DNA from: MFD01213-c1 sp963704405
Lineage (GTDB): Bacteria; Planctomycetota; Phycisphaerae; Tepidisphaerales; Tepidisphaeraceae
Length of the DNA stretch: 64,000 bases
Reading direction: 5' to 3'
Assembly (NCBI GenBank): GCA_963704405.1
Contig: OY969903.1
Span: 4,402,001-4,466,000, forward strand
How positions within the stretch are numbered: position 1 is the stretch's first letter; each line of letters starts with the position of its first letter. Positions 26,442 to 35,990 of the stretch are shown here, piece after piece. The position numbers and the translations under genes are program-made. The notes under the pieces were generated by a model. The model made no database searches. It was not told where the DNA came from and worked only from the letters and a program-made list of their open reading frames with translations.

Positions 26442-26834
26442 ATGGCCTTTCAATGCACCATCGTGACCCCCGAAGCCCAGGCTTTGGACGAATCCGTCAG
26501 CCAGGCGATTTTGCCGGCTCATGACGGTTTGATCGGCATCCTCACCGATCGCGCTCCCTTGCTCGTCAAGCTCGGCGTTGGCCCGATGCGCGTGGATCTT
26601 GCGGGCGGTCAACAGCGATTTTTTCTCGTGGACGGCGGCGTTGCCCAGATGAAAGACAACAAGCTCACGGTCCTGACCACTCTCGCCACCCCAGCCAATG
26701 AATTGAATGCCGAGACAGCACGGGCGGAATATGCAGAGGCCGTCGCCCGCAGGCCCATTGATGCCAAGACGGCGCAAGACCGCCAACATCAGATGGAACG
26801 CGCCCGCGCGGCGGAAGCGCTCGCGGGACGATAA
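26442..26834 (+). CDS. atpC: F-type ATP synthase epsilon subunit
   Basis: 130 residues; the central-stalk subunit that couples and regulates the F1 motor. The beta-sandwich motifs TIVTPEAQALDE, LPAHDGLIGILTDRAPLL and FFLVDGGVAQMKDN are clear, and a helical tail follows. GGAG lies just upstream. It is usually the last gene of the atp operon, after atpD, but here no other ATP synthase gene flanks it, so it is a detached copy or the operon is split in this genome. Confidence 0.93.
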   Translation: MAFQCTIVTPEAQALDESVSQAILPAHDGLIGILTDRAPLLVKLGVGPMRVDLAGGQQRFFLVDGGVAQMKDNKLTVLTTLATPANELNAETARAEYAEAVARRPIDAKTAQDRQHQMERARAAEALAGR

Positions 26835-26921
26835 AGGGAAGGGGAACGGTCGCGGCGGACGATGACGTGGTCACTTCCGGCTCCCGCCGGCGGAGTTTGA
26901 TCCCTCGGGGGCTTTAGCTGT

Positions 26922-27950
26922 TCAGTATTTAAACGCCAATCCCACACCACCCCATACTTCCGTATTAGCCAGAACCGGATTCGAAAACTTTCCGGTATAG
27001 GTGAGATAGCCCTGAATCGCGAAATCACCATACCGCGGGGGAACCTTAAACAATGTATTGAGCGAGAGGTTCCCGATCAGCCCCACATCGTAGTGCTGAA
27101 ATCCGCTGTCCTCGCGGCTGATGGTGACAAACTGCCTGGCGAAATTGCTCACATACGCCACGTCGGCCAGCGTGGTCAGCGTGAAGCCGATATCTTCAAA
27201 TTCAAAGTCATGCCGCACGCCGGTCTCGATATACCATCCCTTGTTCCGCTGATAGTCATACGCCCCGGACACATACGGCGACAAAATCGCGTGCGGCGTC
27301 AGGAAGAAATATGAGTCGTCCAGCGTGAGTTTCAAAAACACTTCTGACGAATTAGGGCTCGGGTGCAGCCGCTCGCGCTCCGGGAAAATATAGGTGGTGT
27401 GGCCGACATTAAATATCAGCGGGCGAAGCGTGTATTCCATTCCAAAAAATGGCCGAATCTCCTGAAATCTGCTCACGGGGTCCGAATCGTTCACGTTGGC
27501 GAATACCCCCACGTACGGATGCGGAAGATGAACGAGGTTGAAGCTTAATTTTGTATCCGCCTGAAAATTAGAGGCGTGGATGTTTCCGCCCGCCGCCCGA
27601 TTGTGGCTGATGCCGCGGTAGACGTCGTCGGTCAGATAGCGGACGTTTACTTCCGTGCTCATGCCGCCTTTGTTCACCCCTTCTTCTTCGCGCGGCGGTT
27701 CCGGCGGGGCGTAAACGCTTTCAGTTTCCGGTGGTGGCAGCATCAGCAGATGAGGAACATCCGCCCCGGAGACGGTGGACAAAGAACCTGCTTCCAAAGA
27801 TTCGCCAGAATTATTTGCCGTTGTTGGAAGGTCTAACGGTTGAACGAATGGCTTAATCGAAGAAATGCCGCCTGTCGGCGTGGCCGCGCGCAGACCGGCG
27901 GCTGCCGACACCACTACGATCAAACCGATCCAACAGACGCTCCATCGCAT
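26922..27950 (-). CDS. Outer-membrane beta-barrel protein
   Basis: 342 residues from the ATG at 27950, which has an AGGG about nine bases ahead; a longer form from 27965 is possible. A signal peptide (MRWSVCWIGLIVVVSAAAG) is followed by a Pro/Ser-rich linker, then a region of alternating strands. It contains YLTDDVYRGISHNRA, similar to the Gcw_chp/TorF-type porin-like family, and ends in aromatic-rich VGLAFKY, the usual barrel-closing strand. A structural or transport role in the outer membrane is likely; no substrate can be named. Confidence 0.75.
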   Translation of the reverse strand: MRWSVCWIGLIVVVSAAAGLRAATPTGGISSIKPFVQPLDLPTTANNSGESLEAGSLSTVSGADVPHLLMLPPPETESVYAPPEPPREEEGVNKGGMSTEVNVRYLTDDVYRGISHNRAAGGNIHASNFQADTKLSFNLVHLPHPYVGVFANVNDSDPVSRFQEIRPFFGMEYTLRPLIFNVGHTTYIFPERERLHPSPNSSEVFLKLTLDDSYFFLTPHAILSPYVSGAYDYQRNKGWYIETGVRHDFEFEDIGFTLTTLADVAYVSNFARQFVTISREDSGFQHYDVGLIGNLSLNTLFKVPPRYGDFAIQGYLTYTGKFSNPVLANTEVWGGVGLAFKY

Positions 27951-28181
27951 GCAATGATCCCTCATGCCCCAGCCGAAACGATACCGGCGTTGCCGCGGGT
28001 TGTCACGATATGAGAAATTCAACGACGGCCGCTTTTCGCTGCGAAGGCCCCGCCGCTCATCTTTCTGCATGTCTTGTTGTGCATGGCGTGGTCGCTCTTG
28101 TTTCAGGCGGTATTGAATATAGCGATAAAGAGGGGATGAAAACGCAGTTCGGCGCATCCGCACCTTTGCTCTAGAGTAAGG

Positions 28182-29123
28182 TCATGACGCCTTTGTTGTC
28201 CAAGCGGCCAACACTTCGGCCGTATTTTCCTCGATGGCACGATCACCGGAAAGCCAGCAAACATTCCTGAACCGTTTGAACCATTTCATCTGCCGCCGGG
28301 CAAGTTGGCGGGTGCCGATTTTGATTTGTTCGATGGCCCCATCGAGCGGGATTTTCCCGCGGAGGTGATCGATGAGTTCACGGTATCCCGTCGCTTCGCC
28401 GGCGGTGGGGGAGAGTTCACCGAAGCGCTCGAGCAGCCCTTGTGTTTCGTCGATCCATCCTGCTGCGACCATCGCTTTTACACGGGCGTTGATGCGACGA
28501 TTCAGGGCCTCGCGATCCCACAGCAGGCCGACCCACATCGCCGGATGGCGCATCGTCTGCGCGTCCCATTCCGTTTGAAACGATGAGATCGGTTTACCGG
28601 TCAGCTCGTGTACTTCGAGCGCTCGCACAAGCCGCTTGGTGTCGTTCACATGAATCCTGGCGCCGGCGGCTGGATCGACCGACTGCAACCGTTGGTGCAA
28701 ATCTTCGTTCGACAGCGCTCTCAGCCTTTGGCGGATCGCCGGGTCTTCGCCGGGGCCGTCGAAGAGGCCTTCGAAGAGCGCTTTGTAATAGAGAGGTGTT
28801 CCACCGGTCACGATCAGCGGCACACCGCGCTCGCGAGCGCCGGTGATTGTGCTATCAGCCAACTCGACAAAACGGGCGACGGTGAAGGGTTCGTTCGCCT
28901 CGACTAAATCGATCAGATGATGGCGTATTTCCGCCTGCTCCCCCGCGCTGGGTTTGGCGGTGCCGATGTCCATGCCGCGATAGACCTGCATGGAATCGAC
29001 GCTCAAAATTTCCGCGCCGATGCGGCGGGCCACCTGCAGTGCAAGACCAGATTTGCCCGACGCCGTCGGGCCGATAATTACAAGAATTGGGGGAGAAACT
29101 GCCATCCCGGCAACGACTGTCAT
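28182..29123 (-). CDS. miaA: tRNA dimethylallyltransferase MiaA
   Basis: Adds a dimethylallyl group to A37 of tRNAs reading UNN codons. The 313 residues show the P-loop GPTASGKS (18-25), the DSMQVYRGMDIGTAKP box, HHLIDL, GGTPLYYKALFEG and RQLARRQMKWF near the end. All are canonical. The ATG at 29123 has GGAG eleven bases ahead; Met7 is an alternative. Length is normal. Confidence 0.97.
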   Translation of the reverse strand: MTVVAGMAVSPPILVIIGPTASGKSGLALQVARRIGAEILSVDSMQVYRGMDIGTAKPSAGEQAEIRHHLIDLVEANEPFTVARFVELADSTITGARERGVPLIVTGGTPLYYKALFEGLFDGPGEDPAIRQRLRALSNEDLHQRLQSVDPAAGARIHVNDTKRLVRALEVHELTGKPISSFQTEWDAQTMRHPAMWVGLLWDREALNRRINARVKAMVAAGWIDETQGLLERFGELSPTAGEATGYRELIDHLRGKIPLDGAIEQIKIGTRQLARRQMKWFKRFRNVCWLSGDRAIEENTAEVLAAWTTKAS

Positions 29124-29322
29124 TCTTGCAGGATCTCCAAAAAATGCCCGGAAAAGACCGCCTTTTCAACTCACGGTAAATCGGCAACTTACAACCGCGC
29201 GGCTCGCAGGCTCGCATGGCACGGCTTTTGTTTTCTACACCTGCATTGGGAATCAAAAGGGTAACGCAAGGTTCCCGGTAAAGCCAAGTGCAACAAACAA
29301 CGTATCGAAAGGAGATCCAATC

Positions 29323-29772
29323 ATGGCACTGCCTACTCGAGTGAATCGTTCTGCCGCCGCTGATCCGCTGGATTATGTTCAGCGGGAATTCGACACGCTG
29401 CTGGGCCGATATTTCAACGGCGCATCCGGTCATGACGGCGGCCGCCTTGCGCCGTACGGTGTAGATGTCCGCGAAGATGCGGATCATATTTATGTCGAGG
29501 CCGAGCTTCCCGGCTTCAAAAAGGATGATGTCGACATCACGCTGGAAAACCAGACGCTGACCATCTCCGCCCAGCGCAAAGAGCAAACTAACGGCGAAAA
29601 AATGGGCGACCTTCTGCTCAACGAACGCCGCTATAACCGCTTCCTGCGCAGCTTCACCCTGCCGCCAACGGTCGATGAACAGACCGTAAATGCACGGTTG
29701 CAGGATGGTGTTCTGACGATCACGCTGAACAAGCGGGAAGAGACCAAGCCGCGAAAGATTGTGGTTGCGTAA
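29323..29772 (+). CDS. Hsp20-type small heat-shock protein
   Basis: 149 residues; an ATP-independent chaperone that holds unfolding proteins. The alpha-crystallin domain spans about 45-145 with VREDADHIYVEAELPGF, the DDVDITLENQTLTI segment and the conserved ALxGVLT-type VNARLQDGVLTITLNK. The C-terminal KIVVA supplies the I-x-V-like oligomer contact. A strong AAAGGAGA lies seven bases before the ATG. A bidirectional terminator follows. No CIRCE or ROSE element was found. Confidence 0.93.
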   Translation: MALPTRVNRSAAADPLDYVQREFDTLLGRYFNGASGHDGGRLAPYGVDVREDADHIYVEAELPGFKKDDVDITLENQTLTISAQRKEQTNGEKMGDLLLNERRYNRFLRSFTLPPTVDEQTVNARLQDGVLTITLNKREETKPRKIVVA

Positions 29773-29794
29773 GTCGTAATTCGTAACGTGTATG

Positions 29795-29834
29795 CGTAAC
29801 CCGCAATCGTGACTACCTCCGATTGCGGGTTACG
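29795..29834. terminator. Bidirectional hairpin between hsp20 and queG
   Basis: The arms cgtaacccgcaatcg (29795-29809) and its exact complement (29820-29834) give a perfect 15 bp stem with a ten-base loop, between convergent genes. There is no strong T run on either side, so a terminator role is inferred from position. Confidence 0.6.
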
Positions 29835-29850
29835 TATTATGCGTCATGAA

Positions 29851-30906
29851 TTATGTGTGACGCATCAGATTTTTCATCACAATCTCTGCATTGCGCCGCA
29901 GCACGGGGAGCTTTACCCGCTTCATGGCGCTGTTCTTCAACCGGGCTCGATAGTCGTCGCCCGTCCAGTTGAGAACTTCATTTGCATCGAGCGTTCCACT
30001 GTGAAATCGCGGCTCGAACGATGCGTCGGTTCCCCATGGCGCTTTGCGATTCCAGGGGCAGACGTCCTGGCAGATGTCGCAGCCGTATAGCCAGTCGCCG
30101 ATCATGGGCTGAAGATCAGGGGTGATTTCTTCGCGCTGCTCGATGGTGAGATAGGAAATGCACCGGCGGGCATCAACCTTATAGGGTTCGGTGATTGCGG
30201 CCGTAGGACACGCGTCGATGCAGCGCGTGCAGGTGCCGCAGCGATCGATCGCCGGCTCGTCGGGGGGAAGTTCCAGCGTCGTCAGCATTTCACCCAGAAG
30301 AATCCACGAGCCGACTTCAGGATGAATCACACAGGTGTTTTTTCCCATCCAACCAATGCCGGCACGGACGGCCAATTCCTTTTCCATGATCGGCGCGGTG
30401 TCTACGGCGCAACGGGTTTCGGCCCCCGGCGATTCCGTGCGCAGCCAGTCGGCTAACTCATGAAGGCGATTTTTGATCACCTCGTGGTAGTCATCTCCAA
30501 GTGCATATCTGGCGATGCGACCTGGCGCTTCGCCTCTGTCCGGTGCTGCCGCATCAAGCTTGGCGTGATAGTTGATGGCAACACAGACGACGCTCCGCAC
30601 ACCCGGCATATACGCGGCGGGGTTGGTTCGTTCCTCGAACCGATTTGCCAGATAGCGCATCGTCCCCGCCTGCCCTTCGTCCAGCCATTTTCGCAGATAA
30701 TCGCGATGATGCGACGGCTCGGCCGACGTGATGCCAACCAGATCAAAACCCAGTTCGCGCGCTTTTGCCTTCAATCGCTGTGCGATGACGTGGCTATCCA
30801 CGGGAGGCGGAGATGTGTCACATGCTGAGGTCATTGCTGAATGAAATTCCGGCGCCCCCGCTGCTCCGATGCCTTGTTCGAAACCGCTAAAGCCACAGCC
30901 CATCAT
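29851..30906 (-). CDS. queG: Epoxyqueuosine reductase QueG
   Basis: Last step of queuosine tRNA modification; a cobalamin and double 4Fe-4S enzyme. The motifs CGTCTRCIDACPTAA and CDICQDVCPWN bind the two clusters, and VDTAPIMEKELAVRAGIGWMGKNT is typical. The ATG at 30906 overlaps the MATE stop (ATGA), pointing to translational coupling. A start at Met25 would give a more usual N-terminus but has no ribosome site. Length (351 or 327) fits. Confidence 0.95.
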   Translation of the reverse strand: MMGCGFSGFEQGIGAAGAPEFHSAMTSACDTSPPPVDSHVIAQRLKAKARELGFDLVGITSAEPSHHRDYLRKWLDEGQAGTMRYLANRFEERTNPAAYMPGVRSVVCVAINYHAKLDAAAPDRGEAPGRIARYALGDDYHEVIKNRLHELADWLRTESPGAETRCAVDTAPIMEKELAVRAGIGWMGKNTCVIHPEVGSWILLGEMLTTLELPPDEPAIDRCGTCTRCIDACPTAAITEPYKVDARRCISYLTIEQREEITPDLQPMIGDWLYGCDICQDVCPWNRKAPWGTDASFEPRFHSGTLDANEVLNWTGDDYRARLKNSAMKRVKLPVLRRNAEIVMKNLMRHT

Positions 30907-32309
30907 ACTTCAATTTTCCGCCAGCTTCCCTGAACAAACCGCAGATAGACCAGCACACCGCGGGTAAACAGCTCGGCGGCCAACACACACCAGATCGCCG
31001 CCAGCCCAAGCCGCAGCCACAGACCGACAACAATCACACCGACAAAACGGATTCCGATGACCGATGCAAGATTGAGACACATCACTATAAATGTATCGCC
31101 CGCCCCGCGCAGCGCGCCGCCGAAAATCAGGTTGGCGGCAAACCCGATCTGGATAAATCCGGTGATAAACAAACACGTCGTGGTGAGCTGCACGATGTGC
31201 GGATCGGCCGGTGAAATCCACCTCGCCGGAAATCGGCCAAGCGTGATCATGAGCAGCCCGCAAAAGGCCATGACCCCCCCGCCGCAGCCATAGGCCAGAT
31301 AGGCGGACCGCTCGGCGCGCTTGGGATCTTTCATGCCGAGGCTCATGCCGACCATTGTTGCCGCGGCGGTGGCGAACGCCATCCCGGAAAGAAAGCTGAT
31401 GCTTTCCAGCTTGATCGCGTTCATGTGGGCGGAGCTCATGGCATTGGTTGGGTCGGCCTTGTTGATGACGGCGATCACACCGAAGTTGGCGAACCATGAG
31501 AGCAGATCACCCACGACCGCCGGCACACCAATTCGGAAAAGCCGCTTGATCGTCAGCCAATGAGGCCGAAGCCGGTGAACATAAAGCCGGACCACACCGC
31601 CGGGCCGCAGCAGCACGATGAACTGCATCACCCCACCGACGACATATGCAAGAATCGTCCCCGCCGCGATTCCTTCAAAGCCCATCACGGGCAGCCCCCA
31701 CCACCCGCGGCAGAGCGCAAAGCTGCTGACCATGTTGACCACATCAACGATCACCATCACGATTGCCGGAGTCACCGTATCACCCCCGCCGCGCAGGCAG
31801 GAATTGGCGATGAACATGAGCATGGTGAATGGCAGCGTGACGCTGAGCATGCGCAGGTACGACAGCGCGAAAGCATCAGCCGGCGCCTGCAATTGCGTCA
31901 GGCGAATGATCGGAGCGGCGGCGGCGAACAGAAATATTCCCAGGCCCGTGCCGATTAATACCGCGGCGGCGACCGATTGGCCGGTGACGCTGTTCGCCAA
32001 TCGACGATGGCGAGCGCCTTTCGCCCGCGCAATGATCGCCGTGCTCCCGGCGCCCACGGATGCGGTCAATAAACCAATCAGCCAGAGAAAGTAGGTGATC
32101 GTCCCAACCGCCGCACCGGCGGCAGGCGCGCTGCTTGGGAGATGATTGGCAAGATACGTGTCGTTCAGCCCCACCAGCATGTGAAGCGCCTGTTCAATCC
32201 AAACAGGAACCGCCATCGAGAGCAATTCAAGGAACAACCCGGAGTTGTCCGTTTTGCCGAGCAGTGCTGGGTTTTTGAATGGCGCTGAAGCGCCTGCAGC
32301 GCGGGTCAT
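30903..32309 (-). CDS. MATE-family efflux transporter
   Basis: 468 residues with about twelve transmembrane helices in two similar halves; it exports cationic or toxic compounds by ion exchange. Family patterns include the early AVPVWIEQALHMLVGLNDTYL and mid-protein NFGVIAVINKADPTNAMSS. The stop overlaps the queG start by four bases, so both are probably read from one mRNA; no shared function is obvious. Substrate is unknown. Confidence 0.93.
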   Translation of the reverse strand: MTRAAGASAPFKNPALLGKTDNSGLFLELLSMAVPVWIEQALHMLVGLNDTYLANHLPSSAPAAGAAVGTITYFLWLIGLLTASVGAGSTAIIARAKGARHRRLANSVTGQSVAAAVLIGTGLGIFLFAAAAPIIRLTQLQAPADAFALSYLRMLSVTLPFTMLMFIANSCLRGGGDTVTPAIVMVIVDVVNMVSSFALCRGWWGLPVMGFEGIAAGTILAYVVGGVMQFIVLLRPGGVVRLYVHRLRPHWLTIKRLFRIGVPAVVGDLLSWFANFGVIAVINKADPTNAMSSAHMNAIKLESISFLSGMAFATAAATMVGMSLGMKDPKRAERSAYLAYGCGGGVMAFCGLLMITLGRFPARWISPADPHIVQLTTTCLFITGFIQIGFAANLIFGGALRGAGDTFIVMCLNLASVIGIRFVGVIVVGLWLRLGLAAIWCVLAAELFTRGVLVYLRFVQGSWRKIEV

Positions 32310-32359
32310 AATGTGTCAGTGATCGTAGGCACGCTTATTCCGAAGCGCACGCTGGCGCA

Positions 32360-32420
32360 AAGAAAACGCCGCTGGCGGCTTTGCGAAGCAAGTGCTCAAG
32401 TCCGCAAAGCCACCAGCGGC
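32360..32420 (-). terminator. Terminator of the HEAT-repeat gene
   Basis: The arms 32403-32420 and 32368-32385 pair over 18 positions with one G-U on the minus strand, and TTTTCTTT follows (32366-32359). It ends 20 bases past the stop at 32440. Confidence 0.8.
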
Positions 32421-32439
32421 ATGTGATTTCAAGGACTGG

Positions 32440-34857
32440 TTAATTCGTCGTCCGGGCCTGCTGAACGATCAGTTGCTTGGCCTGGTCCGCCGGAAGGTCC
32501 AATCCGCCGCGGGCTTCGCTCGCTGCCGTTCGGACTTCCACATTCGGCGCACCGGCGACAACCTTCTGCAGCGCATCGATCTCGGCGGCTCCGAGATGAT
32601 CGCCGAAGTTCCGGGCGTTGGTCGCCAGCGCCTTGTATCCCGCGATTTTCAGGTCATCGGAGGTTTTGTCATCCATCGCCTTGGCAAGCAGCGCCGGTTG
32701 CACCTGCGGGTCATTGATCAGTCCAAGCACGGTGCAGTCTGATTTCACCACATCCGGCCGGGCATCGTCCAGCGCCGACAGGAGCAGGTTCATCGACACC
32801 GTCAGATCAAACACCGGGCTGTGATTGATCGCGATCTTAGCGAGCAAATCGGCGGCGCGTGTGGCATACCGAGCGGCGGCGGCCTCGTCGAGCGGAAGCA
32901 ACCCGCCACGTTTGCGGGCGTCGTCGATCGCGGCTTTTAAGGCAGCCGTGTCGGTGGACTTGGCCTGCGTTGTCGAAAGCATCGGGTCATTCACCGACTG
33001 CACCGCGTACGGTGAAGCCTTGGTCTTGGTGATGATGACCTTCACCGCCCGTTCAAGCCGCGGTGTCTGGCTGGCAAGGGTTGCCAGCTTGTCGATTGCC
33101 GTCGGACCCAGGTCTTCATTAATGAGGATTGCATCGATCGCAGGCCGGGCCGCAGCGGCGGCAACCGCCGCCTCAGGCGAGGTTCCACCCACAACGTTGT
33201 ATCCCGCGCCCTTCAGCGCATCGAGCATCGAATTGAGTTGATCCTGGTCCGGCGTCGCCACCAGAACATTGGCAGCCCCTGTCTGGCTCAGCGCTTCGGA
33301 AAGCAGCGGCACAATTCGTTCCTGCCCGCGGAACGCTTCGCGCGGCAGCGCCGCCGCCAGCGCAAAAGCGGATTCATATCGCACCAGGCGATCGGGGAAC
33401 TGCAGAGAGTCCATGAGCGGGTGGTCGCCGGAGCCGAACAGGTTGGCCTGTCCGCCGATGTCCTCCAGTGCCATGATAATTTTCATTGCGACGGCGGCGG
33501 TGCGGTCGCGATTTGTTCGCGCCAGGGCATTATTCAGATACTTCGTGCCGGCCGCGACCCCGTAGTAATGCGCCGACGGAGAATCCGGCGCAAGCGTCGG
33601 ATCTTTCTGGCCCGTTGGCAGTTCTGCTTCATCCTGGAAGTTGGAAGCGAGCCAAAGGCTCAGGGCGTCTCCCTGAGACTGCCCCAGCTTCAATGAATAC
33701 TCCGCCGCCCGCTTCGCCATCACATCATGGAAAATCGGCTGCGGCACATCGATCTTGTTCAGGCCTTTCTCTTCCGACCAGTACCACACAAAACCAACCG
33801 CGTTCCGCTTATCAGCCCGCACAGCGGCGTTGTCATAATAGAAACGCTCGGCCAGTTGATAGAACAAATCAGTCGCGCTCAGCTTCGTCGGATCGTTTAC
33901 ACGCAACCGCTGAAGAGCATCGATCGTCGACGCCTTCACGCTCGCCGGCGTGTCGTTGCTTTGAATCAGCCGAGCCAGATATGGAACCGCGACGTCATAA
34001 CCAATATCACCCAGGGAGGTGACGACGGTCATCAGCGTCTGCTCATCCTTCATCTCGGTCGCCGCCAGCAGCGGGTTGACAGCCGACAATCCCAGATCGC
34101 GCAGCCCGCGGCGAATGGCGGCGTGATACTGGTTCTGCGACGGATTCCGCAGGTAATCCAGCATGATCGGCACGGCCAGCTCGCCGCTCTCGCGAAGACG
34201 CTCGATCGCAATGTCATAACCGCGCTCGTTGGTCGCGAGCGTCTGAATGTTCTGCTCGATATATTTCGGATCAGAGCGGCGGCCGGTGTGACCCTTGCCG
34301 AGCGCGTCGATCAGTTGCGTCGAGACATCCTTCATCGCATCCACGCCCTGCCAACGGAGCAGCCACTGGTCGAGGTTGTCGTGATGCGACAGAGCTGTCG
34401 CTTCAAACGCCGAAAGCAACTGCTGCGGATCTGAATTCAGCGAAAGAATATGCTGACCCTCAGCGGAGGCGATGTCGTACCGGGCAATTTTCCCGTAGTG
34501 CCAGAAGTTTTCGATGCTGTCTTTCAGCGGTTCGTTTTCAGGAACCGAAACCGCTGGCGCAGGTGCAGCCGGCGCCGGAGTTGTTGCCTGATCCGGCGCG
34601 GGCGTTGCCGGCGCAGGCGCTGGGCTTTGATCTCCGGTTGGTGTTGGCGCAGCCGGCGCAGGAGCCGTGCCCTGATCTCCAGCGGGCGCAGGTGTTCCCG
34701 GCGCGGGGGTGGCTGGCGCGGCGGGTGTACCTGCCGCCGGCGCAGTTTGATCCTGCGCAAACGCCAGATCCACTACCGTCACCGGAACCGACAACGCGCA
34801 CGCAATCGCCAGGCACGACAAAACTCGTGACGGCCGAATCCGAGGCAGTCGCAACAT
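32440..34857 (-). CDS. Exported HEAT-repeat protein with degenerate receiver-like domain
   Basis: 805 residues from ATG 34857 (GGAGG eight bases ahead). A signal peptide (to about residue 34) precedes a Pro-Ala-Thr-rich linker (36-105). Helical HEAT-like repeats follow, visible as pairs such as GLRDLGLSAVNPLLAATEMK and VVTSLGDIGYDVAVPYLARL. Residues about 528-620 resemble a response-regulator receiver (VLVATPDQDQL, GYNVVGGTSPEAAVAAAAAR, IDAILINEDLG), but the acidic pocket is replaced by Ala/Thr/Pro and the phospho-Asp by Asn. Repeats resume to the end. Because it is exported, phosphorylation is unlikely. The function is unknown; a scaffold is plausible. Confidence 0.75.
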   Translation of the reverse strand: MLRLPRIRPSRVLSCLAIACALSVPVTVVDLAFAQDQTAPAAGTPAAPATPAPGTPAPAGDQGTAPAPAAPTPTGDQSPAPAPATPAPDQATTPAPAAPAPAVSVPENEPLKDSIENFWHYGKIARYDIASAEGQHILSLNSDPQQLLSAFEATALSHHDNLDQWLLRWQGVDAMKDVSTQLIDALGKGHTGRRSDPKYIEQNIQTLATNERGYDIAIERLRESGELAVPIMLDYLRNPSQNQYHAAIRRGLRDLGLSAVNPLLAATEMKDEQTLMTVVTSLGDIGYDVAVPYLARLIQSNDTPASVKASTIDALQRLRVNDPTKLSATDLFYQLAERFYYDNAAVRADKRNAVGFVWYWSEEKGLNKIDVPQPIFHDVMAKRAAEYSLKLGQSQGDALSLWLASNFQDEAELPTGQKDPTLAPDSPSAHYYGVAAGTKYLNNALARTNRDRTAAVAMKIIMALEDIGGQANLFGSGDHPLMDSLQFPDRLVRYESAFALAAALPREAFRGQERIVPLLSEALSQTGAANVLVATPDQDQLNSMLDALKGAGYNVVGGTSPEAAVAAAAARPAIDAILINEDLGPTAIDKLATLASQTPRLERAVKVIITKTKASPYAVQSVNDPMLSTTQAKSTDTAALKAAIDDARKRGGLLPLDEAAAARYATRAADLLAKIAINHSPVFDLTVSMNLLLSALDDARPDVVKSDCTVLGLINDPQVQPALLAKAMDDKTSDDLKIAGYKALATNARNFGDHLGAAEIDALQKVVAGAPNVEVRTAASEARGGLDLPADQAKQLIVQQARTTN

Positions 34858-35079
34858 GAAGCTGGCCTCCAAAGGTGTGACAGACGCCCCCAGCGCCTGC
34901 AATTAACTTCGAATAAAGTCTGGAATTACGATCAGCGAGCATAAAAGTAGGCCCGCACAGTGTCAAGAAACGACCGGACTAAGGACAGACGCAAAATTGA
35001 AGCCGCCCTTCGATTCCTGCCTGCCCGCATCGGTCGTCGTTTGCTACTGATCGCTCCTCTCATTACACTCCCCCGTCCC

Positions 35080-35881
35080 ATGAAATCGGAACGGCGGCAT
35101 CAACTGGCATCTAACGCCCTCGCGCGAGAGCTCGAAGGTCTTCCCGGTCAAATCAAACGCTGGGCAAATACTGCGCCTCACGGTCCTCCTGATAGCGGCC
35201 GCCATCTTCATGCTCGTCCGCTGGCGCCTCAACGCCGCTGAGGAGGCTCGCCAAACCGTCCTCACGCAACTTGCGTCCGCCAGGTCGTATGTCGAAGAAT
35301 TACGCCGCCCCGACCTTGCCCAGCGCAGCCCCCAGTTCATCGCACGCACCCTTCAAGACGCATTGTCCCACGCCAACGAATCCGTCTCCACCATTCTCAA
35401 CACCAGCGATGACTCCAAAGCCAAAGCCGACGCCCTCATCACCCGCGGCGACCTCTACTGGCAACTTGCCAATTTCCCCGAACTCCCCGGCGCAACCACC
35501 CAGCCCAGCCTGCGCATCAGCGAATCATCCGATGACCTGTTGAAAAAATCCGCCGATGCCTATAACGAAGTCCTGAAAACCGACGCATATGTTAAGCAGA
35601 AAAATGCAGCCGTCTCAGCGCATTTCGGCCTGGCCGCCATCGCCGAAAATCACCGCGACTGGGACACCGCCCGAGAGCAGCTCGAGCTGATCACAAAAGA
35701 CCCCGACGCCCTTCCGCCACTGGTCGCGACAGCCAGGAAGCAACTCACTTTGCTGCCGCAAATGCAGACACCGCTCTACCTCGCCCCCGCAACACAACCC
35801 GTCGCCGCGGCGACCGACAATATCCCCATGCCCCTCCTGCGCCCCAGCACCCAGCCATCGACGACGCAAGCGTCACAGTAA
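35080..35881 (+). pseudogene. Membrane-anchored TPR-like protein, frame broken
   Basis: ATG 35080 opens MKSERRHQLASNALARELEG, a start typical of planctomycete TPR proteins. After about 32 codons the natural continuation LRLTVLLIAAAIFMLVRW, one transmembrane helix, is found in the next frame; an extra base lies near 35170-35180. The second part has helical hairpins of TPR type (ALITRGDLYWQLANF, AHFGLAAIAENHRDWDTA). The tail is rich in Pro, Thr and Gln. Probably an inner-membrane protein with a periplasmic TPR domain. Partner unknown. Confidence 0.65.
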
Positions 35882-35990
35882 TCGCTGGCGCGGACCGTTC
35901 GGGTCCTTCTCTCGGAGGCAGAGGTGGCGGGAGGCAAATGTGACCGCTTTCCTTTTGCCGTTCCGCCTACTCTGATATTACCTAAGCCCA

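Noticed and set aside
29124..29322. CIRCE or ROSE heat-shock element before hsp20
   Set aside because: No CIRCE palindrome and no ROSE-type anti-Shine-Dalgarno hairpin could be found.
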